A DNA stretch of 33,920 bases from Acidimicrobiaceae bacterium (GCA_027355725.1 DAIEHI010000224.1:1-33920), one strand, 5' to 3'; positions 15,645 through 25,475 are shown, numbered from the stretch's first letter. Notes: generated from the letters alone by a model not told the origin. Translations and numbers: made by a program.

Positions 15645-16918
15645 GAGAGGCTCCCCACGGGTTCGATGCGAACCTCTTCGATCCTTCGTCCGTCCATTCT
15701 GGTCACCGTCACTTCATAGCCTTCCGTTGCGAACACGTCACCCTCTTCGGGTACTCCACCGGCGAGGTCGAGCACGAGCCCACCCACGGTGTCCCAGCCG
15801 AGTTTGGGGAGCGAGAGACCGTATTCGAGGTTGACGTCGTCGATGTTGAGCCGACCGCTCAGCGTGATGCCGGCCTCGATGGTCTGGTCCACGTCATCGA
15901 TCGAGGGGTCTGACTCGTCGGTGATCTCACCCACGAGCTCTTCGAGGATGTCTTCGAGCGTGACGAGCCCCGCCGTGCCGCCGTACTCGTCGACGACGAC
16001 AAAAAGGTGGCTCTTGCCCTGGCGGATCTCACTGAGGAGTGATGCCACCTTCTTCGTCTCGGGCACGAAACGCGGCTCACCCATGTGGTCTTCAATCAAC
16101 TCGTCGCCGTGACCGTCGGCGAACAGGCTCGCCAGGTGGCGCAAGTTCACGATCCCGACGATGTCGTCAACGCTCTCGCCCAACACCGGAATCCTCGAGC
16201 GTCCCGTGGCGATTGCGAGATTGAGGGCTTCACGCACACTCGCCGAGTGCGAGATGTCGACCATGTCGATGCGCGGCACCATGACCTCTCGAACAATCGT
16301 GTCGCCGAACTCGATCACCGAATGGATGAAGTTGCGCTCGTCAGAGGCGATCGCCGCGTCCTCGTGCGCGACGTCAGCCATGGCCAGGATCTCGGACTCG
16401 GTGACCCGATGCGCCTGGTCCGTGGGTCCAAAAAGGCGCATGACCCCGTGCGCAATGGCGAGCAGCAGCGCCGAGATCCATTTGATGGGCCAGAAGCGAA
16501 GGAGCGAACTGACCACGGGCGCGGCCACGAGCGCGGCACTGTCGGGGTGCTGAACCGCCAGATTCTTCGGGATGGCCTCAAAGATGACAAAGATCACCAC
16601 GACCTCACTGATGGTGGCGATGATGACCCCGGCCGCACCGAAGAGTCGCTCAGCGAGCACACCGACCATCGTCGCTGAGATCAACTGACACATCAGCACC
16701 AAGAGCAGCAGCGGGTTGAGGAACTTCTCGGGCGCGTCAGCGAGCTTCACGAGCGCTGACGCACCGCGTCGACCCTGCTCTTTGAGCGAGCGGGAGCGAG
16801 ATTTGCTCATGCGAACAAGTGAGGTCTCGGCGAGCGCGAAGAATCCCGAGAGGACCAGCAGCACGAGGACGCCAAGTGAAATGTATGTCTCGCCCGACGT
16901 CCACGCCGCCGCGATCAC
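15641..16918 (-). CDS. Hemolysin-family CNNM/CorC membrane protein with CBS domains
   Basis: A 425-residue protein with the layout DUF21/CNNM transmembrane domain (about four hydrophobic helices in residues 1-190), paired CBS domains (about 200-330, including VMVPRIDMVDIS and SRIPVLGESVDDIVGIV), and a C-terminal CorC_HlyC domain (VVVDEYGGTAGLVTLEDILEELVGEI, then WDTVGGLVLDLAGGVPEEGD). Such proteins are linked to magnesium or cobalt efflux; the name hemolysin is historical. I chose the GTG at 16918 because it makes a GTGA overlap with ybeY; more upstream starts give an arginine-rich extension in the ybeY shadow. Its place between ybeY and era is conserved in many actinobacteria. Confidence 0.92.
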   Translation of the reverse strand: MIAAAWTSGETYISLGVLVLLVLSGFFALAETSLVRMSKSRSRSLKEQGRRGASALVKLADAPEKFLNPLLLLVLMCQLISATMVGVLAERLFGAAGVIIATISEVVVIFVIFEAIPKNLAVQHPDSAALVAAPVVSSLLRFWPIKWISALLLAIAHGVMRLFGPTDQAHRVTESEILAMADVAHEDAAIASDERNFIHSVIEFGDTIVREVMVPRIDMVDISHSASVREALNLAIATGRSRIPVLGESVDDIVGIVNLRHLASLFADGHGDELIEDHMGEPRFVPETKKVASLLSEIRQGKSHLFVVVDEYGGTAGLVTLEDILEELVGEITDESDPSIDDVDQTIEAGITLSGRLNIDDVNLEYGLSLPKLGWDTVGGLVLDLAGGVPEEGDVFATEGYEVTVTRMDGRRIEEVRIEPVGSLS

Positions 16919-17421
16919 GACCCACTCACTTGGTAGTGGCGCTTCAGTAATTCGCGCTCGCGAGCTTCCATTCGCTCGGCTTCTTCGTCGACCATGTGGT
17001 CCCACCCGAGCAGGTGCAGGACGCCGTGCACGACGAGCAGCGCGATCTCGTCTTCGTAGGTGCACTCGTGATCAACGGCGTTACGTGCAGCGACCGAGGG
17101 ACAGATGACGATGTCACCAATCAACTGGGGGATCTCTGACGCCGGGGGTTCACCCGGGCCCGTGCCACCCGCATCGGGCACGCGGCCCGTGGGTTCGGGT
17201 TCCCCGTCGATTGGAAAACTCAAGACGTCGGTCGGGCCGTCCTTACCCATGAACTGTACGTTCAGCTCGGCGATCGTCGCCTCGTCACAAAAGATCAGCG
17301 ATACCTCAGCGAGCCCTCGGATTCCCTCGTCACTCAGTGCGCTCGTCGCAAGCTTTGACCAGCGGTCAAGGTCGACGGGCTGGTCGCGCTGCTCGTCTGC
17401 GGCGTAGATGTCGATACTCAT
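16915..17421 (-). CDS. ybeY: Endoribonuclease YbeY
   Basis: YbeY is a zinc-dependent RNase involved in 16S rRNA 3'-end maturation and ribosome quality control. The protein has 168 residues from the ATG at 17421, which overlaps the phoH stop by 4 bp (ATGA). The metal site HGVLHLLGWDH has the H-x3-H-x5-H pattern of the family. The upstream DVLSFPIDGE and GDIVICP blocks are also diagnostic. A longer open frame to 17523 gives an arginine-rich extension inside phoH and was rejected. An insertion rich in Pro, Gly and Glu lies between SFPID and GDIVI (about residues 75-97). Confidence 0.95.
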   Translation of the reverse strand: MSIDIYAADEQRDQPVDLDRWSKLATSALSDEGIRGLAEVSLIFCDEATIAELNVQFMGKDGPTDVLSFPIDGEPEPTGRVPDAGGTGPGEPPASEIPQLIGDIVICPSVAARNAVDHECTYEDEIALLVVHGVLHLLGWDHMVDEEAERMEARERELLKRHYQVSGS

Positions 17422-18383
17422 GACTGACTGCGCTCGTAGGCGTCGACGATGTCGGCGACGATGCGGTGGCGCACCACGTCCTTCGCGGTGAGGTGCACGA
17501 AACTGATGCCTTCGACGTTCCACAGGATCTTTTCGACGTTGACGAGCCCGCTGTGCTTTCCGTTGAGGTCGATCTGGGTCACGTCACCCGTGATGACGGC
17601 CTTTGAGTTGAAGCCAATGCGCGTGAGGAACATCTTCATCTGTTCGGGCGTTGTGTTCTGGGCCTCGTCAAGGATGATGAACGAGTCGTTCAAGGTGCGT
17701 CCGCGCATGAACGCGAGCGGCGCCACTTCAATGGTGCCGTTCGCGATGAGGCGCTGGGCCCCTTCGGGGCCGACCATGTCATAGAGCGCGTCGTAGAGCG
17801 GGCGCAGGTACGGGTCGACCTTGGCCATGAGGTCACCGGGCAAGAACCCGAGGTGCTCGCCCGCCTCGACCGCGGGTCGGGTGAGCACGATGCGCTGGAC
17901 CTGGCGACGATGCAGCGCCTGGACCGCGGCGGCGACCGCGAGATAGCTCTTGCCCGTACCGGCGGGCCCGATGCCAAAGGTGATGAGCGAGGAATCGATC
18001 GCGTCGGTGTAGCGCTTTTGTCCGGCAGTCGAGGGGCGGATGGGCTTACCCTTCGCGCCGCGAGCGACTTCGTGCTTCAGCACTTCGCTTGGTCGAAGGT
18101 CATCAGCGACCATGTCGATGGTCCGGGTGATCTTGACCGGGTCGAGTGCCTGGCCGCTCTCAAGGATCAAGACGAGCTCGTCGAAGAGGCGAAGCACCTT
18201 GGCCGCGTCGGGGCCGGCGACCGAGATCTGGTTACCCTGGACGCGGATCTTCGAGTCGGGGAACGCACGCTCCACCACGCGCAAGTGCTCATCGCGCGGA
18301 CCGAGGAGTCCGGCCATGAGATGAGTGTTGGGAACGTAGGTGGTCGCCGTCAGGGCCTCTGGGGCCGAGGCATCAAAAGTCAT
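17418..18383 (-). CDS. phoH: PhoH-like ATPase
   Basis: A 321-residue PhoH-family NTPase, encoded next to ybeY in many bacteria. Walker A is GPAGTGKSY (near 138-146), and Walker B is followed by the characteristic ILDEAQNTTPEQMKMFLTRIG. The N-terminal part (about 15-90) is the single-stranded nucleic-acid-binding segment found in PhoH2/YbeZ relatives. YbeZ is thought to act with YbeY in rRNA processing; the precise reaction is not settled. The ATG at 18383 was chosen because it makes a 4-bp ATGA overlap with hinT; an ATG four codons earlier is less likely. Confidence 0.94.
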   Translation of the reverse strand: MTFDASAPEALTATTYVPNTHLMAGLLGPRDEHLRVVERAFPDSKIRVQGNQISVAGPDAAKVLRLFDELVLILESGQALDPVKITRTIDMVADDLRPSEVLKHEVARGAKGKPIRPSTAGQKRYTDAIDSSLITFGIGPAGTGKSYLAVAAAVQALHRRQVQRIVLTRPAVEAGEHLGFLPGDLMAKVDPYLRPLYDALYDMVGPEGAQRLIANGTIEVAPLAFMRGRTLNDSFIILDEAQNTTPEQMKMFLTRIGFNSKAVITGDVTQIDLNGKHSGLVNVEKILWNVEGISFVHLTAKDVVRHRIVADIVDAYERSQS

Positions 18384-18724
18384 CCGGGGGGCCACTCCAT
18401 CAGTCGTCCGCCAAGGACGTGCAGGTGCAGGTGCGCAACGGTCATCTGCGCATCGACCCCCACGTTCATCACGAGTCGGTACCCGCTCTCGCGCACGCCC
18501 TCGAGCTCAGCCACGCGCTGGGCGAGCAGCACCAGGTCATCAACGATCCCCCCGTGGGTGTCGGCGATGTGGTCCGCGCTCGTGATGTGCTCCTTGGGTA
18601 CGACTAGCACGTGCACGGGAGCTTGAGGTTCGATGTCTCGAAACGCGTAGGCCCGCTCGCTCTGGGCGACCATCTGGGAGGGGATCTCCCCGGCGACAAT
18701 TTTGCAGAATAGGCAATCACTCAT
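18380..18724 (-). CDS. hinT: HIT-family (histidine triad) nucleotide-binding protein
   Basis: A 114-residue HinT-like protein that hydrolyses purine nucleoside phosphoramidates and related AMP conjugates. The catalytic triad is H98, H100 and H102 in AHLHLHVLGGR. The N-terminal CLFCKIVAGEIPS contains the two cysteines often found in this family. The ATG at 18724 lies 15 bases after the rsmE stop, and the end overlaps phoH. Its insertion between rsmE and phoH is common in high-GC actinobacteria. The physiological substrate is unknown. Confidence 0.93.
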   Translation of the reverse strand: MSDCLFCKIVAGEIPSQMVAQSERAYAFRDIEPQAPVHVLVVPKEHITSADHIADTHGGIVDDLVLLAQRVAELEGVRESGYRLVMNVGVDAQMTVAHLHLHVLGGRLMEWPPG

Positions 18725-18739
18725 GTAGTGCTCTCATCA

Positions 18740-19453
18740 TTACTCATCGCGCGACCCCTGGAGGGTAAATCCCCATCCACCAGCCCCAAAAGCCAGGAGA
18801 GAGGCGGCAACGACACCTGCGGTCTCGCCACGCAACACGCTCGGTCCAAGACTAAGGCGGCGACGAGGCTCGTCCCACTCACCCGGGGCCCATCCACCTT
18901 CGGGCCCGATCGCGACGGCGCGTACTCCGTTCCAGTCCCCGTCGCCGTCAAAGTCCGCAACGGCGACACCCGCGGGTACGTCACGTACGTGCACTGGTTC
19001 ACCGATCTGGGTCTCGTAAGTCCTTCGACACTGGCCGCTCGCCTCTCGGGCAATGCGCCGCCAACGAGCGAGCACCTTGTCGCGCACCTCACCCTTGAAT
19101 TTGACGACGATACGCTCACTCACGAGCGGCACGATCCGAGTCACCCCGAGTTCGGTCGCCTTGGCGACGACCCACTCGCTCTTGTCGCCCTTGAGCGGCA
19201 CCACATACAAGGTGGTCTCAGGCGACGCTGCGTCCACGTGCACCTCGCTCACGCGCGTCAATCCGGACTCTGAAACGCTGCACAGTGCCCAGGCGCCGCG
19301 TCCGTTGGTGACGACCACCTCTTCGCCGCTTCGCGCACGAAGCACCGATCGCAAGTGGTGCTCGTCGTCTCGAGTGAGCGTGGGGCGCTCAGGGTCTTCG
19401 ACGTTGAACTGGGCGAGCGCCGCCACCCGACGCTCCCATTCGAACAGACTCAC
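18740..19453 (-). CDS. rsmE: 16S rRNA (uracil1498-N3)-methyltransferase RsmE
   Basis: RsmE methylates N3 of U1498 in 16S rRNA using S-adenosylmethionine and has a SPOUT-class trefoil knot. The protein has 237 residues. The N-terminal PUA-like part opens with HHLRSVLRARSGEEVVVTNG. Later family landmarks are LYVVPLKGDKSEWVVAKATELGV, the AREASGQCRR block, and the cofactor-binding knot AIGPEGGWAPGEWD plus SLGPSVLRGETAGVVA. The GTG at 19453 overlaps the dnaJ stop by 4 bp (GTGA). Confidence 0.94.
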   Translation of the reverse strand: MSLFEWERRVAALAQFNVEDPERPTLTRDDEHHLRSVLRARSGEEVVVTNGRGAWALCSVSESGLTRVSEVHVDAASPETTLYVVPLKGDKSEWVVAKATELGVTRIVPLVSERIVVKFKGEVRDKVLARWRRIAREASGQCRRTYETQIGEPVHVRDVPAGVAVADFDGDGDWNGVRAVAIGPEGGWAPGEWDEPRRRLSLGPSVLRGETAGVVAASLLAFGAGGWGFTLQGSRDE

Positions 19454-20553
19454 TTCTTAGAGCTCCTACGACGTGAGAAGAGTCCCCCGCCGTGCTCTTT
19501 GACCGCTTCACCGCGATGCTCGGCCAGTTGTCGAAGCAGATCGCGCGACGTGTCGTCGAGTTCACTGGGCACGTCCACGATCAGGTGCACGAACAGGTCA
19601 CCTCGACCTCGCCCGTGAAGGTGCTCGATGCCCTCGTGGCGGATGCGGTGGACGGTACCGCTCGCGCTGCCCGGGTCCACTTCAACGACCGCCGTCCCTC
19701 GAAGGGTGGGCACTTCGATCTCTGCGCCGAGCACCGCCTGGGTGAAGGCGATGTGCGCCTCGTGGTGCAGGTCGTCGCCGTGGCGCTCGAAACGATCGTC
19801 GTGGGTGACGCGAAGGTGCACGAAGAGTCGACCGTTGGGACCGCCTCGCACGCCCGCGGGACCGCGGTCAGCAATACGCATCGTCGAGCCGTCCTCGACG
19901 CCCGCGGGGATCTGAATGGTCAGGTTCGCGGTCTCGTTGGTGCGGCCCTCGCCCCGACACGTCTCACAGGGCGTCTCGATGCGCGTGCCCATCCCGCCAC
20001 AGCGAGAACAGGGCACTGAGGTGACCATCTGACCAAGGATCGAGTTTCGAACCCGACGCACCTCGCCCAGTCCCGCACACTCGACACACGTCACCGGAGA
20101 GGTGCCCGTTGCGCACCCCGATCCGTCGCAGGTCGCACAGCGCTGGGGCAACGTGACGGTGATCTCGTGGGTGGCACCGAAAGCCGCATCGTCGAGGGTG
20201 ATGTCGACAGACACCTCGGCGTCGGGCCCGGGCTGGGGGCCGCGGCGCTGCGGCGAGCGTCCACCCATGCCACCAAAGAACATGTCGAAGATGTCCTGGA
20301 CCGAGCCCGCGCCAAAGGGGTTGCCCCCCGCGCCGACGTCAGAACCGAAGCGGTCGTAGTTCGCTCGTCGTTCGGGGTCCGAGAGGATCTCGTACGCCTG
20401 GGACACCTCTTTGAAATGCGCCTCGGCGCTCGCGTCTCCCGGATTCGCGTCGGGGTGATACTGGCGCGCCAGCCGTCGATACGACTTCTTCAGTTCCTCG
20501 GGCGAGACGTTGCGATCGACCTCGAGTACCTCGTAGAGATCTGGATTAGACAC
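19450..20553 (-). CDS. dnaJ: Chaperone protein DnaJ
   Basis: DnaJ is the J-domain co-chaperone that stimulates DnaK ATP hydrolysis and delivers substrates. The protein has 367 residues. The J domain has the essential HPD tripeptide at 33-35. A glycine-rich linker follows (GAGGNPFGAGS). The zinc domain contains all four CxxCxGxG repeats (CATCDGSG, CVECAGLG, CSRCGGMG, CETCRGEG), so it is a type I protein. The GTG at 20553 overlaps the hrcA stop by 8 bp, and a GAGG sits upstream. Linkage to hrcA is typical of the second actinobacterial DnaJ; dnaK and grpE are not in the window. Confidence 0.96.
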   Translation of the reverse strand: MSNPDLYEVLEVDRNVSPEELKKSYRRLARQYHPDANPGDASAEAHFKEVSQAYEILSDPERRANYDRFGSDVGAGGNPFGAGSVQDIFDMFFGGMGGRSPQRRGPQPGPDAEVSVDITLDDAAFGATHEITVTLPQRCATCDGSGCATGTSPVTCVECAGLGEVRRVRNSILGQMVTSVPCSRCGGMGTRIETPCETCRGEGRTNETANLTIQIPAGVEDGSTMRIADRGPAGVRGGPNGRLFVHLRVTHDDRFERHGDDLHHEAHIAFTQAVLGAEIEVPTLRGTAVVEVDPGSASGTVHRIRHEGIEHLHGRGRGDLFVHLIVDVPSELDDTSRDLLRQLAEHRGEAVKEHGGGLFSRRRSSKK

Positions 20554-21595
20554 TTTCTTCCTCTCCGCCGAAGTGGCGGGCTAGATGTTGTGAGACCACG
20601 CCCGCTGCGGCGAGGGCTTCACGGTACTTCATACGCGTGGGACCGAGCAGACCAACCGCGCCGGCCGGCGCGCCGTCGACGGTGACCGGTGCCACGATCA
20701 CCGCACACGACAGCAACGGTTCGTAGCCGTGTTCGGATCCAATCGCCACCGAGAGCCCCTGGTCCAAGATGTCCTGGACGAGTGAGACGACGAGGAGCTC
20801 TTGTTCGAGGATGCTCAAGACCTTTCGAACGGTCTCGACGCCGTCAAAGACCTCGGCGACTTTCGAAGAGCCTCCGATGAAGACCTGCTCGCCGTCGGTG
20901 ACGGGTCGTTCGGCGTGCAGGACGCTCACCGATTCTCGCACCAACATCGCAACGTGGTCCTGGCGAGAAGGGACCTGCACCCGGTGCTCGAGCGTGGTGC
21001 CGATGAGCAGCGCGTTCAATTGGCGCGACGCCTCACTGACGTCGAGTGAGCCCGCGTCAAATGAGGTCACGACGCTGTGCTTGGCGACCGAGCCGTCAGA
21101 GAAGACTGTGACGAGCAATTGGTGACGAGCGTCGAGGCTCACCAGTTGCACGCTGAGGATGGTCGCGTGGGTGTGGCTTGCGCCCACGACGACCGCGGTG
21201 TAGCTCGTCAGCTGGCTGAGCAGCGTCGAGGTCTGTTCGAGCACGTCCTCGACCTCACCGCGCACGCTCGCAAAGAAGTCCTTCACCTGGTGTTGTTGGG
21301 CCGACGTCAAGACGCCCGAACTGAGGTGGTCAACGAAGTAGCGGTACCCCTTGTCGGTAGGCACGCGACCCGCGGAGGTGTGGGGTTGGGCGAGGTAGCC
21401 CTCGCGCTCGAGGGTCACCATCTCAGAGCGCACCGTCGCGGGCGACACCGCCACGTCGGCGTTGTGGGCGACCGAGGATGACCCGACCGGTTGGGCGGTG
21501 TCGATGTGCTCGGTCACCACCGCTTCGAGGATGGTTGCCTTGCGCGCGTCGAGTGGGCGCGATGTTGGTTTGGTCTTCGCGTCGCGTCGAGCCAT
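20546..21595 (-). CDS. hrcA: Heat-inducible transcription repressor HrcA
   Basis: HrcA represses chaperone genes by binding CIRCE. The protein has 349 residues from the ATG at 21595. The N-terminal winged helix is clear: RKATILEAVVTEHIDTAQPVGSSSVA, then SPATVRSEMVTLEREGYLAQPHTSAGRVPTDKGYRYFVD. The remainder is the GAF-like dimerisation domain, ending GLLGPTRMKYREALAAAGVVSQHLA. The chosen ATG has AGGAGG three bases upstream; an in-frame ATG at 21649 lies beyond the CIRCE element and cannot be right. Autoregulation through the adjoining CIRCE is expected for the whole eight-gene operon. Confidence 0.97.
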   Translation of the reverse strand: MARRDAKTKPTSRPLDARKATILEAVVTEHIDTAQPVGSSSVAHNADVAVSPATVRSEMVTLEREGYLAQPHTSAGRVPTDKGYRYFVDHLSSGVLTSAQQHQVKDFFASVRGEVEDVLEQTSTLLSQLTSYTAVVVGASHTHATILSVQLVSLDARHQLLVTVFSDGSVAKHSVVTSFDAGSLDVSEASRQLNALLIGTTLEHRVQVPSRQDHVAMLVRESVSVLHAERPVTDGEQVFIGGSSKVAEVFDGVETVRKVLSILEQELLVVSLVQDILDQGLSVAIGSEHGYEPLLSCAVIVAPVTVDGAPAGAVGLLGPTRMKYREALAAAGVVSQHLARHFGGEEESV

Positions 21596-21598
21596 GGT

Positions 21599-21604
21599 CC
21601 TCCT
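21599..21604 (-). promoter_or_regulatory. Ribosome binding site deciding the hrcA start
   Basis: AGGAGG on the minus strand lies three bases upstream of the ATG at 21595. It contrasts with the many genes in the window that have no Shine-Dalgarno sequence. Confidence 0.75.
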
Positions 21605-21605
21605 A

Positions 21606-21632
21606 TTGGCACTCAATTCTACCGAGTGCCAA
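21606..21632. promoter_or_regulatory. CIRCE element (HrcA operator)
   Basis: A perfect inverted repeat of TTGGCACTC and GAGTGCCAA separated by nine bases. The classical CIRCE arms are TTAGCACTC and GAGTGCTAA; here the third base differs in both arms, keeping the dyad perfect. The spacer contains TAGAAT on the minus strand (21616-21621), a good -10 for hrcA, so bound HrcA would cover the promoter. Confidence 0.95.
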
Positions 21633-21654
21633 CGAGTTATGGACCCCACGCCTT

Positions 21655-21660
21655 TAAGGT
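21655..21660 (+). promoter_or_regulatory. Candidate -10 of the leaderless DUF2332-like gene
   Basis: TAAGGT is followed by six bases and the GTG at 21667. The corresponding -35 region would abut the CIRCE element, so HrcA might also affect this divergent promoter. Confidence 0.5.
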
Positions 21661-21666
21661 GAAGCC

Positions 21667-22713
21667 GTGTCCGAACGACCCTTTGACGCAGAAAGCGCCT
21701 ATCGCCGCTCGATCTCGCGCGAAGACCGGGTCACCCACCCGCGCTACGCAGCCCTCATCGACACACTCGCCACCTCTGAGACGGCCCGTCAACTACTCGG
21801 CGAGGCCCCAGCCGAGCAGCGAAACCCGATGCTGGTCCTCGCCGCACTGCACTACGCCGCCCTCGAAGGCGACTCGGTGCTCGCGCCCCTCTACGCCAAC
21901 ATCATGGACACACCGCCCGACGACTTTGCGAGAGAAGTGCGAAACCGCCTCGAGCGTGCGCCCCAACTGGTGCGTGATCAGTTGTCGCGCTCAACCCAGA
22001 CCAACGAGCCCGGGCGAAGCGCGGTGCTCGTGGGGGTGCTTCGAGCACTGCAGGCTCGAGGGGTGGACGACGTCCATCTCATCGACATCGGCACCTCCAT
22101 GGGCTTCAACCTCTACCCCGAGTACTACCCGATCAACGAGAACGAAGACGACCCCCTCGCCATCAACGTTGAGTACTTGAACCCGCTCGGTAGCGAGGGA
22201 GCGATGGCGAACATCCACCAGCGCATCGGCATCGACCCCAATCCGCTCGATCCGAGCGACTTCAACGATGTACGTTGGCTCGAGGCGTGCCTGTGGCCCG
22301 AGGCGCCCGAGCGCATCGCGCGACTGCACGCACTCGTCACACGGATTCCGACCTGGCCATCGGCCACCCGCCTCGCGGGCACGGCCCTCGAGTTCATCGA
22401 CACAGCACTCGACTCGTGTTCGAGTGACGCCACACCGGTGGTCTTTCATTCGTGGGTGGCCGCGTACTTCTCTCCAGAAGATCAGGCGCGCTGGCGTGCG
22501 TGCATGCTCGAGCGCGTCGAGCGTGGCGCGATCTGGGTCTACCTCGAACACCCCGACTACGTGCGCGCGCTCGCTCCCCCACCCGACGCACTCGCTTCAC
22601 CGCGTAGCGGTGGGTCCCAGGTCGTGGTCGCACTCGCGGGTGAAGGCGCATCATCGTGGGGCTGGGCGCACGCCCACGGACGCTGGATGGCCCTCAGCGA
22701 AGCGAAGAGGTGA
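21667..22713 (+). CDS. DUF2332-like protein of unknown function
   Basis: A 348-residue soluble protein that resembles the DUF2332 family of actinobacteria and proteobacteria; I recognise it mainly from the N-terminal layout (a helical block with RHPRYAALIDTLA-like and NPMLVLAALHYAALEGD segments) and from the mid-region LIDIGTSMGFNL, which looks like a nucleotide- or SAM-binding loop of a Rossmann fold. No transmembrane segment or signal peptide is seen. The GTG at 21667 follows a TAAGGT element by six bases. It is divergent from hrcA and precedes the DinB-like gene on the same strand with a 36-base gap. No function can be stated. Confidence 0.6.
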   Translation: MSERPFDAESAYRRSISREDRVTHPRYAALIDTLATSETARQLLGEAPAEQRNPMLVLAALHYAALEGDSVLAPLYANIMDTPPDDFAREVRNRLERAPQLVRDQLSRSTQTNEPGRSAVLVGVLRALQARGVDDVHLIDIGTSMGFNLYPEYYPINENEDDPLAINVEYLNPLGSEGAMANIHQRIGIDPNPLDPSDFNDVRWLEACLWPEAPERIARLHALVTRIPTWPSATRLAGTALEFIDTALDSCSSDATPVVFHSWVAAYFSPEDQARWRACMLERVERGAIWVYLEHPDYVRALAPPPDALASPRSGGSQVVVALAGEGASSWGWAHAHGRWMALSEAKR

Positions 22714-22737
22714 ACGACGTCACCCGCAAGCATTCAA

Positions 22738-22743
22738 TAGTGT
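22738..22743 (+). promoter_or_regulatory. Candidate -10 of the leaderless DinB-like gene
   Basis: TAGTGT is followed by six bases and the ATG at 22750. No Shine-Dalgarno sequence is present in the short gap after the preceding gene. Confidence 0.45.
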
Positions 22744-22749
22744 GGCCGG

Positions 22750-23262
22750 ATGAACATTCCTATGCCCGAACGGGGCGAACTGGCCCTCAAGGGTCCCGAG
22801 TCCGATCAACTGACTGCGTGGATTGATTTCTACCGCTCGACACTCTTGATGAAATGCGCTGGGCTCAGCGTCGAACAACTGAGCGACGCATCGGTGCCGC
22901 CTTCAACGATGACCCTGCTCGGGATCCTTCGCCACATGACCACGGTCGAGCAGTACTGGTATCAGGTCATCTTCGCGGGCCGCGACGTCGAACTCTTCTA
23001 CAAGAGCGTTGACCGCGACGGCGATTTCAACAACCTGGGCGACACGGAACTGAGCGAAGTGGTCCGCCGCTTCGACGCTGCCTGCGACGAGGCTCGCGGC
23101 ATCGTGCGTGGTCACGACCCGAGCGAGATCGCTCCAGCGCTGCGTCACGGTAAGCAGGTCGATCTTCGCTGGATCCAGTTACACATGATCGAGGAATACG
23201 CGAGACACTGTGGGCACGCGGACCTCATTCGCGAATGCATCGACGCGGTGACCGGCTACTAA
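22750..23262 (+). CDS. DinB-superfamily (DUF664-like) protein
   Basis: A 170-residue, all-helical protein resembling the DinB/DUF664 superfamily, whose members are four-helix bundles with a three-histidine metal site; some are mycothiol- or bacillithiol-dependent transferases. Candidate ligands are the histidine in ILRHMTTVEQYW (about residue 58) and two in the C-terminal helix HMIEEYARHCGHADLIRE. The family-typical LLGILRHMTTVEQYW and EEYARHCGHADLIRE blocks support the call. It ends right beside the lepA stop in a convergent arrangement with no gap. A thiol-dependent transferase role is possible but unproven here. Confidence 0.75.
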   Translation: MNIPMPERGELALKGPESDQLTAWIDFYRSTLLMKCAGLSVEQLSDASVPPSTMTLLGILRHMTTVEQYWYQVIFAGRDVELFYKSVDRDGDFNNLGDTELSEVVRRFDAACDEARGIVRGHDPSEIAPALRHGKQVDLRWIQLHMIEEYARHCGHADLIRECIDAVTGY

Positions 23263-25068
<1,806 letters not shown>

Positions 25069-25077
25069 GATGAAGAA

Positions 25078-25083
25078 AGGCTA
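25078..25083 (-). promoter_or_regulatory. Candidate -10 of lepA
   Basis: TAGCCT on the minus strand, nine bases from the lepA GTG. The same hexamer is the likely -10 of the divergent rpsT at 25135-25140. Confidence 0.4.
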
Positions 25084-25134
25084 CCCGTCACGGCACGCTG
25101 CGTAGCGAAGTAGTGCGAGAGTGGGCGCCTCTGC

Positions 25135-25180
25135 TAGCCTTATCAAGCCCGCCGGACCGTTTCGGCGCACTGATAACGAG
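25135..25180 (+). promoter_or_regulatory. rpsT promoter and structured leader
   Basis: A TAGCCT -10 candidate (25135-25140) is followed by nested inverted repeats: TTATCA (25140) with TGATAA (25171), and inside these CGCCG (25150) with CGGCG (25163). A GAGG ribosome binding site (25178-25181) follows at once. Such a fold could serve S20 autocontrol of translation. If transcription starts near 25147, the outer arm would not be in the RNA and would instead be a DNA dyad. Confidence 0.4.
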
Positions 25181-25187
25181 GTTTTTC

Positions 25188-25451
25188 GTGGCAAACATCA
25201 AGAGCCAGATCAAGCGTAACAAGCAGAACATCGTCGACCGCGAGCGCAACAAGGCCGTGAAGTCCGAGCTGCGCACCCGCACCAAGACCGCCATCGCCGC
25301 GGTTGGTACCGAGAACGAAGAGACCGCCCTTCGCGCCGCGATCAAGCGCATCGACAAGGCCGCGTCCAAGGGCGTCATCCACAAGAACCAGGCCGCGAAC
25401 AAGAAGAGCGGCTTGATGCGACGCATCGCCACCCTGCGCGAGAACGCCTAG
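25188..25451 (+). CDS. rpsT: 30S ribosomal protein S20
   Basis: A primary binder of 16S rRNA in the small subunit. The 87-residue, lysine- and arginine-rich sequence matches the family from its opening [29 protein letters not shown] to the conserved C-terminal [20 protein letters not shown]. The GTG at 25188 was chosen because the family starts at this point and a GAGG sits seven bases upstream. It is divergent from lepA. The gene is preceded by an inverted-repeat leader and followed by a 6-bp GC hairpin. Confidence 0.97.
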   Translation: MANIKSQIKRNKQNIVDRERNKAVKSELRTRTKTAIAAVGTENEETALRAAIKRIDKAASKGVIHKNQAANKKSGLMRRIATLRENA

Positions 25452-25460
25452 TTCTCCTCC

Positions 25461-25475
25461 TGGCGCTGCGCGCCA
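25461..25475 (+). terminator. Possible weak terminator hairpin after rpsT
   Basis: TGGCGC and GCGCCA are separated by three bases, giving six perfect pairs nine bases after the rpsT stop. There is no long T-run afterwards, so the call is tentative. A second dyad, CAACCC and GGGTTG with two bases between, lies at 25527-25540. Confidence 0.35.
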
